A stretch of 64,000 nt of DNA from Marinobacterium ramblicola (GTDB taxonomy: Bacteria; Pseudomonadota; Gammaproteobacteria; Pseudomonadales; Balneatricaceae). The position numbers and the translations under genes are program-made. Positions 1-7,549 of the stretch are shown here, piece by piece; positions within the stretch are counted from its first letter, which is position 1, and each line of letters starts with the position of its first letter. A model generated the notes under the pieces. That model saw nothing but the letters and a program-made list of their open reading frames with translations. It had not been told where the DNA came from and searched no databases. The DNA lies in assembly GCF_019084545.1 (NCBI RefSeq), contig NZ_JAHREP010000013.1, positions 84,152-148,151 of the forward strand, written 5' to 3'.

Positions 1-253
1 CGGCATGGCCGTTCCGAATGCTGACCTTGTGCACCATACCGTCGCCATTCAGGAAGATATCCTTGCCGTGCAGGGGCGGATAGGCGTGGTCGGCGCTGTT
101 GCGGAAGTAGACGCCATCCAGCTCAGGCGGGATGGTGCCGATAACCTCCAGGTCATGTACATGACCTTCGATGCGCACGGGCGCGGCATAACCGTTGAAC
201 ACGACATCATTCGGGAATCGCAGCCCTGCGGGCGGTTTTACCTGGTCGTTCAT
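1..253 (-). CDS. Carotenoid oxygenase (lignostilbene/apocarotenoid dioxygenase) family protein, N-terminal part
   Basis: Reading the minus strand from an ATG at 253 gives an open frame to the window edge (84 residues visible). It is preceded by a good GGAGG ribosome site at about 258-262. The start has the usual family pattern: a PVRIEGHV segment, then a DLEVIGTIPPELDGVYFRN segment, then a DHAYPP loop and an NGDGMVHKV segment. These match the first blade of carotenoid cleavage oxygenases, iron(II) beta-propeller enzymes that split carotenoids or stilbenes at a C=C bond. The iron-binding histidines lie outside the window, so activity and substrate cannot be judged. It is the third gene of a minus-strand set after an outer-membrane barrel and an MFS carrier, which suggests cleavage of an imported aromatic or terpenoid compound. 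Confidence 0.82.
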   Translation of the reverse strand, partial: MNDQVKPPAGLRFPNDVVFNGYAAPVRIEGHVHDLEVIGTIPPELDGVYFRNSADHAYPPLHGKDIFLNGDGMVHKVSIRNGHA

Positions 254-289
254 TGTTGCCTCCATGGACATGTTGAGAGAGTGTTGGCT

Positions 290-1474
290 TCAGGCGCCGG
301 CCAACACCGGCGTATCACTGCTTTTGGAAAGGTCCCGCCGTACCCACAGCATCAGGCTGACCGCTATGCCGGCGATAACGGCAACGGCCCAACCGAGACC
401 GTGATATCCGACCCCCGAGACAATGGCGCCACCGAGCAGTGGACCTATGCAGGAGCCGATCATCATCATCGCCGGGGTAGCCGCGACCGCGCGTCCCGAG
501 GGGTCGACCTTCGACAGCAGACCAAACAGGAAGGTGTGCGTGAAGATAACCAGCGTGACGTAAAGCGCCGTGGGCACGGCGTAAAACGGGAAGTCAACGG
601 CGCTGGTCAGCGTCAGCGCAAATACCGCCTGAAGCAGCGGACCGCCGATGCCGACCGCGATCGGTGACAGGCGCTTTTGCAGCAGAGCCGCGAGCGCGCC
701 GGGCACCAGGTTGATGAACCCCATGAGTATCAGAATCATCTGAATCCGGTGTTCGCCAAACTCACGCGCCGCGCCGATCCGCTCCACGTAGGAGAAAATG
801 GTCGCCTGGCTCAGCGTCAGGCAAACGACAACGCCGTTGATCATCCACGCCGCACGCGGAACCGGCTCACGCCGACGCTCGGCGTCGCCATCGGCTGAGC
901 CGGCCTTATCGTCAACCTGCGGAAAGAACAGCAGTGACACCACGGCACCGAAGCCCATGACGATGGCAAAGGCCTGGAACAGGGTCTGCCCACCGATTTT
1001 TCCGATCATGTCGGGCAGCGTCGCGTACATGGCAATGGCCAACGCCCCCATGGCGATATTGACGGTACCGAACAGACGGTGAGGATTGGCGGTGCGTCCG
1101 ATACAGCCATGGGTGACCGACAGTGCCGAGCCCGCGCCAAACCCGGCAACAGCGTTCAGGATCAGGAAACTCTGAAAACTGTCCGCGGACACTGCCTGTC
1201 GCGATATGACAAAAAAGCAGAGCGTCGCAACGGCGAAGCCGCCGGCCGCGATGAAGCGATGATGCAGACGGTTGAATCTCGGCGCCAGCACCATGCTGGC
1301 AACGACTACGGCCGCGAGGAAAAGGGTAACGGTCAAGCCCGCCTGGGTCGGTTGCAGCCCATAATGCTGCATCAACACCCCGATCCACAGCGGCAGCGCC
1401 GCCAGGTCGATCATCCCGGCCATATGGCCGACACTCAGAGCGGCCTTGCCACTCAAGCTATTAAGCGTTGTCAT
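290..1474 (-). CDS. Major facilitator superfamily transporter
   Basis: This 394-aa protein has about twelve hydrophobic segments and a hydrophilic central loop (about residues 193-207, rich in D, E and R), the usual MFS arrangement of six plus six helices. The start at 1474 has a GGAGG site just upstream (GGAGGTAGC before ATG). It lies between an outer-membrane barrel gene (101 bases upstream) and the carotenoid-oxygenase-family gene (36 bases downstream), all on the minus strand, so it is probably the inner-membrane step for the same substrate. The family is too broad to give a substrate or direction from sequence alone. The MFS assignment is secure; the link to the oxygenase rests on gene order. 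Confidence 0.85.
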   Translation of the reverse strand: MTTLNSLSGKAALSVGHMAGMIDLAALPLWIGVLMQHYGLQPTQAGLTVTLFLAAVVVASMVLAPRFNRLHHRFIAAGGFAVATLCFFVISRQAVSADSFQSFLILNAVAGFGAGSALSVTHGCIGRTANPHRLFGTVNIAMGALAIAMYATLPDMIGKIGGQTLFQAFAIVMGFGAVVSLLFFPQVDDKAGSADGDAERRREPVPRAAWMINGVVVCLTLSQATIFSYVERIGAAREFGEHRIQMILILMGFINLVPGALAALLQKRLSPIAVGIGGPLLQAVFALTLTSAVDFPFYAVPTALYVTLVIFTHTFLFGLLSKVDPSGRAVAATPAMMMIGSCIGPLLGGAIVSGVGYHGLGWAVAVIAGIAVSLMLWVRRDLSKSSDTPVLAGA

Positions 1475-1533
1475 GCTACCTCCTGATAATTATTGTTCTA
1501 ATCGAGAGTGCGCGGGAGCGCCGACGCAGGTGG

Positions 1534-1572
1534 CGACGTCATGCCGGCACACCCTGCCCCGGCGGCACGTCG
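1534..1572 (-). promoter_or_regulatory. Imperfect stem-loop between outer-membrane gene and MFS gene
   Basis: The arms CGACGT and GCCGG (1534-1547) pair with CCGGC and ACGTCG (1559-1572) around an 11-base loop, with three unpaired bases on each side. It follows the barrel gene's stop codon on the minus strand and has no U-run. It could lower expression of the downstream carrier relative to the barrel or stabilise the barrel mRNA; either role is inference. Confidence 0.4.
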
Positions 1573-1575
1573 TCC

Positions 1576-2667
1576 CTAGAAATTCCAACTCATGATCGCA
1601 GCCAGAGCCTGGTTCGAGCGGTTGTCTTGCAGACCTTGGTGCCGTGTGTAGGAGAGCTCTAAGCGGCTGCCCTTCTCCAGCGTCATCGAGACGCCGGCAC
1701 CGAGCACGGCATAGGTGGGTTCATCCACGAAGAGGTCGAGATCATTGACATATTCATGCTCGATTCCGAACAGGAGGTTCGGCGAAGCGCTGCCGGGTCG
1801 CGCCTCTTTTTCAAGGCGCAGATGCCCCCAGAGCGTTCCGTAATCCTCGGTATCGCCGACGACACCGGATGAGACCTCACCAAAGCTGTCGGCGGTTTCC
1901 TCAATAAAGTTGCGTTGGTACTGCATGCCGAGAATCGGGTGTAGCGCCCAACCCTCCGGCGCCACCCCAAGATCCTGGTGGTGGAATGTCCCGATCACTT
2001 CGGCCTGGGTATAGAAACGGTCATCGCCCTGGGCATGGCGAAGCTTAAGCCCCGGCCCCACCGCAACCTGAGTGGTGGTATCGCCCCAGGAGTATTCGGC
2101 GCGTGCGGCAACCCCCCAACGCTCGCTGAACTTGTTCAGCAGGTCGACGCGAATCCCGCCTCCGTCATGGTCTATGGAACCCGCATCTACGATATCGAGA
2201 TCGGTCTTCTCTACGAATGCACCTACACCCAGCATCGTGTTGGCGTTGGGGTAACGCAGATACTGGAGATCGAATCGCAGGATATCGCCATCAAGCTCGA
2301 CCTGGTTGTCGTCGCCATTAGCGAATGTCCCGCGCAGACTGAACAGCAGATCCGACTGTCCGTCCGGCAAGGTGTACATAAAGCTGAGTGGAACGATCAG
2401 GTCAGACGATTCGTCGGTATAGCCGGTCGTTGGAGCGCCCGGAGAGGTTGCCTTACCGACCGTGGTACGTCCCTGGCCGATCCGCCATTGCACCGAGCCA
2501 AATTGATCGTTCTCGAAAAATGATCGCAATAGGCCCGCCTGACCCAGATTCATCTTTGCCTGAATCGCCGGCGGCAGTTGGGGTACTTGTGGAGAACTTA
2601 CCTGAGCGGCCGCATGAGATGAGACCGCGAGAGCGGCAGCCGTGACTGCGCAACGCATGATTGTCAT
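1576..2667 (-). CDS. Outer-membrane beta-barrel protein, transporter-like
   Basis: This 363-aa protein begins with a short signal peptide (charged start, then an alanine-rich core ending near AAAQ at about residue 22). The remainder alternates polar and hydrophobic residues in many short strands and ends in an aromatic residue (SWNF), the terminal signature recognised by the BAM machinery. No plug domain or TonB box is visible, so it resembles the passive barrel proteins encoded with aromatic-degradation genes rather than a TonB receptor. It is the first gene of the minus-strand set with the MFS carrier and oxygenase, and is divergent from a LysR regulator. A role as the outer-membrane entry route for the same compound is inferred from this order. 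An AAGGGTGA sequence lies just upstream of the start. Confidence 0.7.
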   Translation of the reverse strand: MTIMRCAVTAAALAVSSHAAAQVSSPQVPQLPPAIQAKMNLGQAGLLRSFFENDQFGSVQWRIGQGRTTVGKATSPGAPTTGYTDESSDLIVPLSFMYTLPDGQSDLLFSLRGTFANGDDNQVELDGDILRFDLQYLRYPNANTMLGVGAFVEKTDLDIVDAGSIDHDGGGIRVDLLNKFSERWGVAARAEYSWGDTTTQVAVGPGLKLRHAQGDDRFYTQAEVIGTFHHQDLGVAPEGWALHPILGMQYQRNFIEETADSFGEVSSGVVGDTEDYGTLWGHLRLEKEARPGSASPNLLFGIEHEYVNDLDLFVDEPTYAVLGAGVSMTLEKGSRLELSYTRHQGLQDNRSNQALAAIMSWNF

Positions 2668-2668
2668 A

Positions 2669-2714
2669 TTTCACCCTTGTTATTTTTATAGTTACTGTCA
2701 GCTTTCACCCTTGT
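2669..2714. repeat. Direct repeat of a 12-mer upstream of the barrel gene
   Basis: TTTCACCCTTGT occurs at 2669-2680 and again at 2703-2714, 34 bases apart. Read on the minus strand, the copy next to the start supplies the AAGGGTGA ribosome site of the barrel gene, so the second copy is a duplicate ribosome site in the leader. It may be a small duplication or a regulatory half-site pair. Confidence 0.5.
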
Positions 2715-2764
2715 AATTGTTGTGCTCATGGCACTGTCGCCGGGTGATAAGCGAGTCTGCATTG

Positions 2765-2783
2765 CGGATCAGGATTGAATCCG
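2765..2783. promoter_or_regulatory. Candidate LysR-type operator in the divergent intergenic region
   Basis: CGGAT at 2765-2769 and ATCCG at 2779-2783 form an inverted repeat with a 9-base spacer, and a perfect GGATTGAATCC palindrome (2772-2782) lies inside it. It sits between the barrel gene and the LysR gene, where LysR proteins usually bind. The spacing resembles the short interrupted dyads bound by NodD-like regulators. No binding data exist here. Confidence 0.4.
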
Positions 2784-2917
2784 TATGCATCCTGGTTACG
2801 CCGCCAATGACGGCATAGGTTGAAATTACCCCCCGGACTTCCACCGATAAAACAGATTGTATTTATGACATCCAACGATAGAATTAATACCTAAGCTGAA
2901 ACTTCAGGAGCGGCACC

Positions 2918-3853
2918 GTGCGGCTGGACCGATTTGATTTGAACCTGCTGATCGTGCTCGACATTCTGTTGGAGGAGCGCAACGTCACGCGGGCGAGCGA
3001 ACGCCTGCATATCGGCCAATCGGCCACCAGTGCGGCGCTCGGTCGACTGAGGGACTATTTCGGTGACAACCTGCTTGTCCCGGTAGGCCGTCGCATGGAA
3101 CTTACACCGCTTGCCCAAAGCCTGGCGGCGCCGGTGCGCGACACCCTGATGCGGGCTCGCGCTACGATAGCCCTGCGGCCGAACTTCGACCCGGCCACCA
3201 TGTCACGCGACTTCTCTATCGCCGCCTCGGACTACATGGTGGAGGTTCTGGTTGCTCGCGCGGTGCGCAGCCTGGCAAAAAGCACCCCGGGATTGCGGCT
3301 GGATCTCTCCAGCTTGCCTAACGATCTGATGGAGGCGTTTGAAAGGGGCGCGATCGATCTGCTCTTCATACCGGAGCAGTATGCGAGCCGGCTTCAGCAT
3401 CCACAGGTCGAACTTATGCGTGACGACCAGGTATGCATGATGTGCCAGGATGCCGACATTGATGAGCTGACCATGGAGCAATATCTGGACCGGGGACACA
3501 TCGCCATTCGGCTGGGAGACGAGAGCAGTCTTGCATTCGAGGAGTGGTTTCTACCGCGCTTCGGCCGCCAGCGCCGTATAGAGTGTACGGTGGATCATTT
3601 CAGCGCCTCCCCCCTGCTGGTCATGGGCACCGACCGTATCGTGACCCTGCACCGCCGCCTGGCGGAGCAGATGGCGCAGCGCTTTCCTGTCAAACTGCTG
3701 GAGGCACCATTCGACATGCAGCCCGTGGTCGAGGTCATGGTTTGGCCACACTATCTCGATGAAGATCCGGCGCACAAATGGCTCAGAAGCACCGTTCAGT
3801 CCATCGCCGGCTCGCTGACAAGCACAACGGAGACCGGTAGCCAGCCGCGTTAA
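2918..3853 (+). CDS. LysR family transcriptional regulator, NodD-like
   Basis: This 311-aa protein has an N-terminal winged helix-turn-helix (about residues 6-65, with DLNLLIVLDILLEERNVTRA followed by a QSATSAALGRLR recognition helix). The rest is a LysR substrate-binding domain to about residue 295. The opening is typical of the NodD/LinR branch, which often responds to aromatic inducers. The start is GTG at 2918, chosen because CAGGAG lies 8 bases upstream and the protein then begins MRLDRFDLN as in relatives. It is divergent from the barrel-MFS-oxygenase set and is probably its activator, with the inducer related to that pathway's substrate. The family call is firm; the target is inferred. 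Confidence 0.88.
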   Translation: MRLDRFDLNLLIVLDILLEERNVTRASERLHIGQSATSAALGRLRDYFGDNLLVPVGRRMELTPLAQSLAAPVRDTLMRARATIALRPNFDPATMSRDFSIAASDYMVEVLVARAVRSLAKSTPGLRLDLSSLPNDLMEAFERGAIDLLFIPEQYASRLQHPQVELMRDDQVCMMCQDADIDELTMEQYLDRGHIAIRLGDESSLAFEEWFLPRFGRQRRIECTVDHFSASPLLVMGTDRIVTLHRRLAEQMAQRFPVKLLEAPFDMQPVVEVMVWPHYLDEDPAHKWLRSTVQSIAGSLTSTTETGSQPR

Positions 3854-3893
3854 GTTCACATCACTCAACCCAGAGTTGGTTGGATGAACTTAA

Positions 3894-4310
3894 AGCAGCC
3901 ACTCAACGGTCGGTTGCCTCACCATCCTCATCGTCACCGAACAGGTCTCGATATGCGTCTTCGATCACATCAAAAAGACCCTCCGGTACTCGGTACTGGT
4001 CGCTCCCTATGGCGACCATGTACATACGATCACGGCGGACAATGGCAGCGAGTTCGTCGAGCACAAGGCTATCGCCAAAGCGTTGGACGCGGAGTTTTAC
4101 TTTGCCCATCCGTATTCGTCATGGGAGCGTGGGCTGAACGAGAATTTTAACGGCCTGCTGCGGCAGTTCATCCCGAAAGGCATGGATCTGAAGCTGATCA
4201 CGGATGAGGATGTACGGCGTGCCGAGAAGTGCTTAAACCTGAAACAGCGCAAGTGCCTCGGGTTCAGGCAGCCTGAAATCGTGTTCCAAGAATGCCTTCA
4301 GGCTGCATAG
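3894..4310 (+). pseudogene. IS30 family transposase remnant, C-terminal catalytic part
   Basis: An open frame without a proper start contains ITADNGSEF, then AKALDAEFYFAHPYSSWERG, then NENFNGLLRQFIPKGMDL and RKCLGFRQPEIVF. These are the last two acidic motifs of the IS30 DDE core, the D of TADNG and the E of SWERGLNEN. The HTH domain and first Asp are missing and the frame is blocked upstream by a stop at 3891. The stop at 4308-4310 is the natural transposase end. Just after it, GTGTCGCACTTCGGAGTTGA (4316-4335) resembles an IS30-type terminal region. It is dead sequence on the edge of the MarR/flavoprotein patch. Confidence 0.75.
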
Positions 4311-4351
4311 GCGGGTGTCGCACTTCGGAGTTGAATTCGCGTCCGGCGAAC

Positions 4352-4526
4352 ACCCCAGCAACAGCCTTTCCCTGATGATCCGATGATGCTGGGAATCCTG
4401 TTTACCGGCTTTGACTGCGGACCGCTTTCTTCGCAACGCCATCTGATCGGCGGTATCCGCAATGTACTCTTGGGCGGCGGTGTTGCGCCGCAACTCCCGG
4501 GCGATCGTATTGTATTAATCCAGCCC
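4352..4526 (-). pseudogene. IS30-type transposase remnant, N-terminal HTH fragment, opposite strand
   Basis: On the minus strand the frame through 4493 reads YNTIARELRRN, then a short stretch, then YIADTADQMALRRKR. This resembles the IS30 N-terminal region, where a helix-turn-helix ends in SREIRRN-like residues and a basic helix follows. An in-frame stop at 4515-4517 interrupts it and the frame runs out of similarity near 4352. It faces the C-terminal fragment at 3894-4310, so the two pieces cannot be one element simply broken in place. The assignment is from motif memory and is less sure than that of the C-terminal piece. Confidence 0.5.
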
Positions 4527-4652
4527 AAACTGGACATCGCGCTCGACTTTAAGTCTGTTTCAGCGGTTTACGACAGCATCCATCACAGTACTTCCGTACG
4601 CCGACTTACCATTGAAATTAACTTCCACCTCGCCAACATTCCCACCAAGTAG

Positions 4653-4695
4653 TTGACAGTATCATCCATGCGAAGGCATAGTTGACAAAATCAAC
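4653..4695 (+). promoter_or_regulatory. Promoter with MarR-type operator for the marR-flavoprotein pair
   Basis: TTGACA at 4653-4658 is a consensus -35 element; 18 bases on, CATAGT (4677-4682) is an acceptable -10. The inverted repeat GTTGA-CAAAA-TCAAC (4681-4695) overlaps the -10 end and the expected transcription start, 20 bases before the marR ATG. That position fits autorepression by the MarR protein. Confidence 0.55.
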
Positions 4696-4714
4696 CAGAT
4701 AACAACGAAGTAAC

Positions 4715-5200
4715 ATGATCGAAACACCTATAGGCGAAGCCCTACATCGCCTGCTGCATGCTTACAAGCGCGCCATGCGCGAAGCGTATCGTGACATTGG
4801 CATAGAACTGGCGATCGCCCATATCCGAACCCTGAAGTTGATACATCAATTCCAAGCTTCGACAGGCGCTCCTTGCACTGCACAGGCGATCGCCATCCGC
4901 TTAGAGCGAGATAAGGCGCAAATTGCCCGGCTGGTAAAGGACCTTCTGAGCGCCGAGCTGATCGAGAAGCAAAGCAACCCCGATGATGGACGTAGCCAAC
5001 TCCTGACAGTGACTCATCACGGCGAAGCGATGCTAGAACGGATCCGGATGGCGGAGCGGCAGGCAAGCCAGCGCATGGCGGCCGGCTTAAGCAATGAAGA
5101 ACTGACGACGTTCATTCGGCTGGGTAACACAATGACGGCTAACCTCGGCGAACCAGAGGGGCGCCGTCAGTCCAGCAAATCAATTCCACAGGAGAAATAA
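4715..5200 (+). CDS. MarR family transcriptional regulator
   Basis: This 161-aa protein has the MarR layout: dimerisation helices at both ends and a central winged helix-turn-helix (about residues 50-110), with AIAIRLERDKAQIARLVKDL as recognition region and a wing around NPDDGRSQLLTVT. Its stop TAA shares its last base with the ATG of the next gene, so the two are co-transcribed and probably translationally coupled. The base composition is visibly more AT-rich than the chromosome to the right, and IS30 remnants lie directly upstream, which together suggest horizontal acquisition. It is probably a repressor of its own operon, with the ligand unknown. Confidence 0.85.
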   Translation: MIETPIGEALHRLLHAYKRAMREAYRDIGIELAIAHIRTLKLIHQFQASTGAPCTAQAIAIRLERDKAQIARLVKDLLSAELIEKQSNPDDGRSQLLTVTHHGEAMLERIRMAERQASQRMAAGLSNEELTTFIRLGNTMTANLGEPEGRRQSSKSIPQEK

Positions 5201-5946
5201 TGAACAGACCCGCACCGCGCGAACTCACATTGCTTTACAAACAACAACTGTCGCCCCATATGCTACGCCTGACTCTCGGCGATAAAGGCATGGGCGACTT
5301 TCCCACTGATCAGGCAAGCGCCTACGTCAAACTGATGTTGCCTCGACCCGGCTCAGACCACCCCGTTGTACGCACTTACACTGTCCGTGCACATCGCGAA
5401 TCGAATAAAGGGCGCGAGATCGATATCGACTTCGTCATTCACAAAGATGCTGGCCCTGCCTCGTCCTGGGCGATGGCCTCCCAGCCTGGTGACAGCATAC
5501 TGGTCGGTGGACCTGGACCGACGAAAATGGTCGACCATAGTGCCGACTGGTTCCTCTTCGTCGGCGACATGACAGGGCTACCCGCCATTAGTGCCAATCT
5601 GGAGCGCTTACCCGAAGATGCTCAGGGACATGTGGTGATCGAAGTGATAGACGCCGACGATATCCAAACACTCAATGCTCCAGTGAATATGGAGTTCCAT
5701 TGGCTGGTTAATCCGCATCCGGGCATGTACGCGTCCCTCCTGCTAGACAAGGTGCAGCAACTATCTTGGCTTAAAGGACGCCCGTCGGTCTGGTGCGCGT
5801 GCGAATTTTCCAGCATGCGCGCATTGCGGGATCACTTTCGCCCCCATCCCGATTTGACGCGCGACAACCTATATATTTCTAGCTATTGGAAGCTTGGCAT
5901 GAAAGAGGAGGAGCATAAGGCAATTAAGCAGGCAGAGGCTTGCTAG
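5200..5946 (+). CDS. Siderophore-interacting protein (FAD-dependent ferric reductase family, YqjH-like)
   Basis: This 248-aa protein has an FAD-binding beta-barrel with the hallmark RTYTVR (residues 58-63), a DIDFVIHKDAGPASSWA segment that contacts the cofactor, and a SIP-type NAD(P)H domain starting near residue 110 (GDMTGLPAI). The C-terminal half keeps CACEFSSMRALRDHF and a late SSYWKLGMKEEEH segment typical of the family. Members reduce ferric siderophores in the cytosol to release iron. The start is fixed by the one-base overlap with the upstream MarR stop. Control by a MarR protein rather than Fur is the notable point; no siderophore uptake gene lies nearby. Confidence 0.88.
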   Translation: MNRPAPRELTLLYKQQLSPHMLRLTLGDKGMGDFPTDQASAYVKLMLPRPGSDHPVVRTYTVRAHRESNKGREIDIDFVIHKDAGPASSWAMASQPGDSILVGGPGPTKMVDHSADWFLFVGDMTGLPAISANLERLPEDAQGHVVIEVIDADDIQTLNAPVNMEFHWLVNPHPGMYASLLLDKVQQLSWLKGRPSVWCACEFSSMRALRDHFRPHPDLTRDNLYISSYWKLGMKEEEHKAIKQAEAC

Positions 5947-6090
5947 AAACTCTTTTGGGGGCGACAACCCATACCGCCCATTTTCATACGCCACAGTACT
6001 CTTGAAGCAGCTGATTTCGCAGCGGCTTGGTACCGGCGTTTTGTACCAGTCACAAATCTACGGGATCTAGAAAGTGATTTCTTTTACATG

Positions 6091-6112
6091 ATTTCCTGTA
6101 GAAACAGGAAAT
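6091..6112. other. Perfect 9-bp hairpin without a U-run
   Basis: ATTTCCTGT (6091-6099) and ACAGGAAAT (6104-6112) pair around an AGAA loop. It lies between the flavoprotein gene and tRNA-Ser. Neither strand has a clear U-tract, so it may be a weak terminator or an RNA-processing structure. The remainder of 5947-6140 shows no gene. Confidence 0.4.
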
Positions 6113-6141
6113 TAGAAATGATGGCCAGAACCTGAAACGAC

Positions 6142-6171
6142 GAAGCCCCGCTGATCGCTCAGCAGGGCTTC
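6142..6171 (-). terminator. Intrinsic terminator of tRNA-Ser
   Basis: On the minus strand GAAGCCCTGCTGA pairs with TCAGCGGGGCTTC over 13 bp, with one G-U pair and a GCGA tetraloop. It starts 8 bases after the tRNA CCA end. The following GTCGTTTC is only moderately U-rich. Confidence 0.75.
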
Positions 6172-6179
6172 TGAATAGA

Positions 6180-6267
6180 TGGCGGTCAGGGAGGGATTCG
6201 AACCCTCGATGCCTTTCGACATACACACTTTCCAGGCGTGCTCCTTCGGCCACTCGGACACCTGACC
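6180..6267 (-). tRNA. tRNA-Ser (anticodon GGA)
   Basis: The 88-nt minus-strand product starts GGTCAGGTGTCCGAGTGGCC and ends CCTGACCGCCA, so CCA is encoded. The acceptor stem GGTCAGG/CCTGACC pairs perfectly. The anticodon loop is CTGGAAA with anticodon GGA, and a long variable arm and the TTCGAAT T-loop identify the class II serine tRNA that reads UCC and UCU codons. Confidence 0.97.
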
Positions 6268-6317
6268 ACTCTACACTTGAATGCAGCGATACAGGTCGCC
6301 GTCTCAAGTGGGTGCGC

Positions 6318-6345
6318 ATTCTATCAGACTGATTTGAAAGAACAA
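6318..6345 (-). promoter_or_regulatory. Promoter of tRNA-Ser
   Basis: On the minus strand TTGTTC (6340-6345) and TAGAAT (6318-6323) are separated by 16 bases. They lie about 50 bases upstream of the mature tRNA 5' end, leaving a normal leader for RNase P processing. Confidence 0.6.
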
Positions 6346-6554
6346 GCCCGGACTGACAACTTTCACCCAGGTTATGAATACGTAGCCCCTACCACTCTGC
6401 TCCAACCTCCAGGGATATCGGGCCTGCGGTTCGATTTAAGCTGATTGCAGGATCGAAAAAATCGTATAGCCGGCGCCGCTTTCCGCCTGAGGTATTAGAG
6501 CGGAACTGGTATAGTAGCGCGCTGAGTTTCTTGTCATATTCCGGGAGTGGATAG

Positions 6555-7535
6555 ATGTTACTGGCAATTCTTGCCGTGATTGCGGGCTTGGCGCTTTTGG
6601 TCTGGAGCGCCGATCGTTTTGTCGATGGCGCTGCGGCTACCGCGCGCCATCTGGGTATGCCGACACTGCTGATCGGTATGGTGATTATCGGTTTCGGCAC
6701 CTCGGCGCCGGAGATGGTCGTGTCCGCACTGGCATCGGCCCAGGGCAACCCGGGCCTGGCCTTGGGTAACGGCTATGGTTCCAACATCACCAATATCGCG
6801 TTGATCCTGGGTATCACCGCGCTGCTATGCCCTATCGCGGTACACTCCCAGATTCTGCGCAAGGAGCTACCGATTCTCGCCGGTGTCACCCTGCTGTCCG
6901 GTTATCAACTGCTCGACGGCCATATATCCAGGCTTGATGCCGTGGTATTGCTGCTGGTTTTCGCCGCCACCATGGGTTGGTCGATCTGGGTGGGCATGAA
7001 GCAGCGGGGCGATGCGCTGGGCGATGATTTTGCCCACGAGCTTGAAGATGGCCTGATGCCGCTGAAGATCGCCCTGCTTTGGCTTTTCTGTGGGCTGCTG
7101 CTGCTGGTGGCCAGTTCGCGCATCCTGGTATGGGGTGCGGTGGAGATCGCCACGGCGCTCGGCGTCAGCGACCTGATCATCGGCCTCACCGTGGTGGCGA
7201 TCGGCACCTCCTTGCCGGAGCTGGCCTCCTCCATCGTCGCCGTGCGCAAGAACGAGCACGACCTGGCGCTGGGCAACGTGATCGGCTCCAACCTGTTCAA
7301 CACTCTGGCCGTGATCGGCATCGCCGGCGCCATCCAACCGATGGTGGTCGAGCCCGAGGTGCTGTATCGCGACTGGATGGTGATGGCGGCATTGACCTTC
7401 TCGCTATTTATCCTCGGCTACGGTATCCGCAAGGCGGGCCATATTAACCGGCTTGAGGGCGGGATACTGACCCTGGTCTATGCGGGCTATGCCGGTTATC
7501 TTGTGTATACCGTCGTCGGCACGGTAACCGGCTGA
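6555..7535 (+). CDS. yrbG: Calcium/sodium antiporter of the CaCA family, YrbG-like
   Basis: This 326-aa inner-membrane protein has about ten membrane segments and the two inverted alpha repeats of cation/Ca2+ exchangers: GFGTSAPEMVVSALASA (about residues 49-65) and AIGTSLPELASSIVAVRKNE (about 216-235). Each repeat is followed by a GN-x-x-GSN ion-binding motif (GNGYGSNITN and GNVIGSNLFN). The glutamates in SAPE and SLPE are the cation ligands. The length matches E. coli YrbG. The start at 6555 follows GGGAGTGGATAG. It is 14 bases upstream of the CorA-type gene, so both are probably one transcript moving divalent and monovalent cations. Confidence 0.9.
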   Translation: MLLAILAVIAGLALLVWSADRFVDGAAATARHLGMPTLLIGMVIIGFGTSAPEMVVSALASAQGNPGLALGNGYGSNITNIALILGITALLCPIAVHSQILRKELPILAGVTLLSGYQLLDGHISRLDAVVLLLVFAATMGWSIWVGMKQRGDALGDDFAHELEDGLMPLKIALLWLFCGLLLLVASSRILVWGAVEIATALGVSDLIIGLTVVAIGTSLPELASSIVAVRKNEHDLALGNVIGSNLFNTLAVIGIAGAIQPMVVEPEVLYRDWMVMAALTFSLFILGYGIRKAGHINRLEGGILTLVYAGYAGYLVYTVVGTVTG

Positions 7536-7549
7536 AGAGACTAAACAGG

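Noticed and set aside
3903..4109. 68-codon open frame on the minus strand in the IS30 remnant
   Set aside because: It is antisense to the recognisable TADNG/SWERG transposase frame and has no motif of its own.
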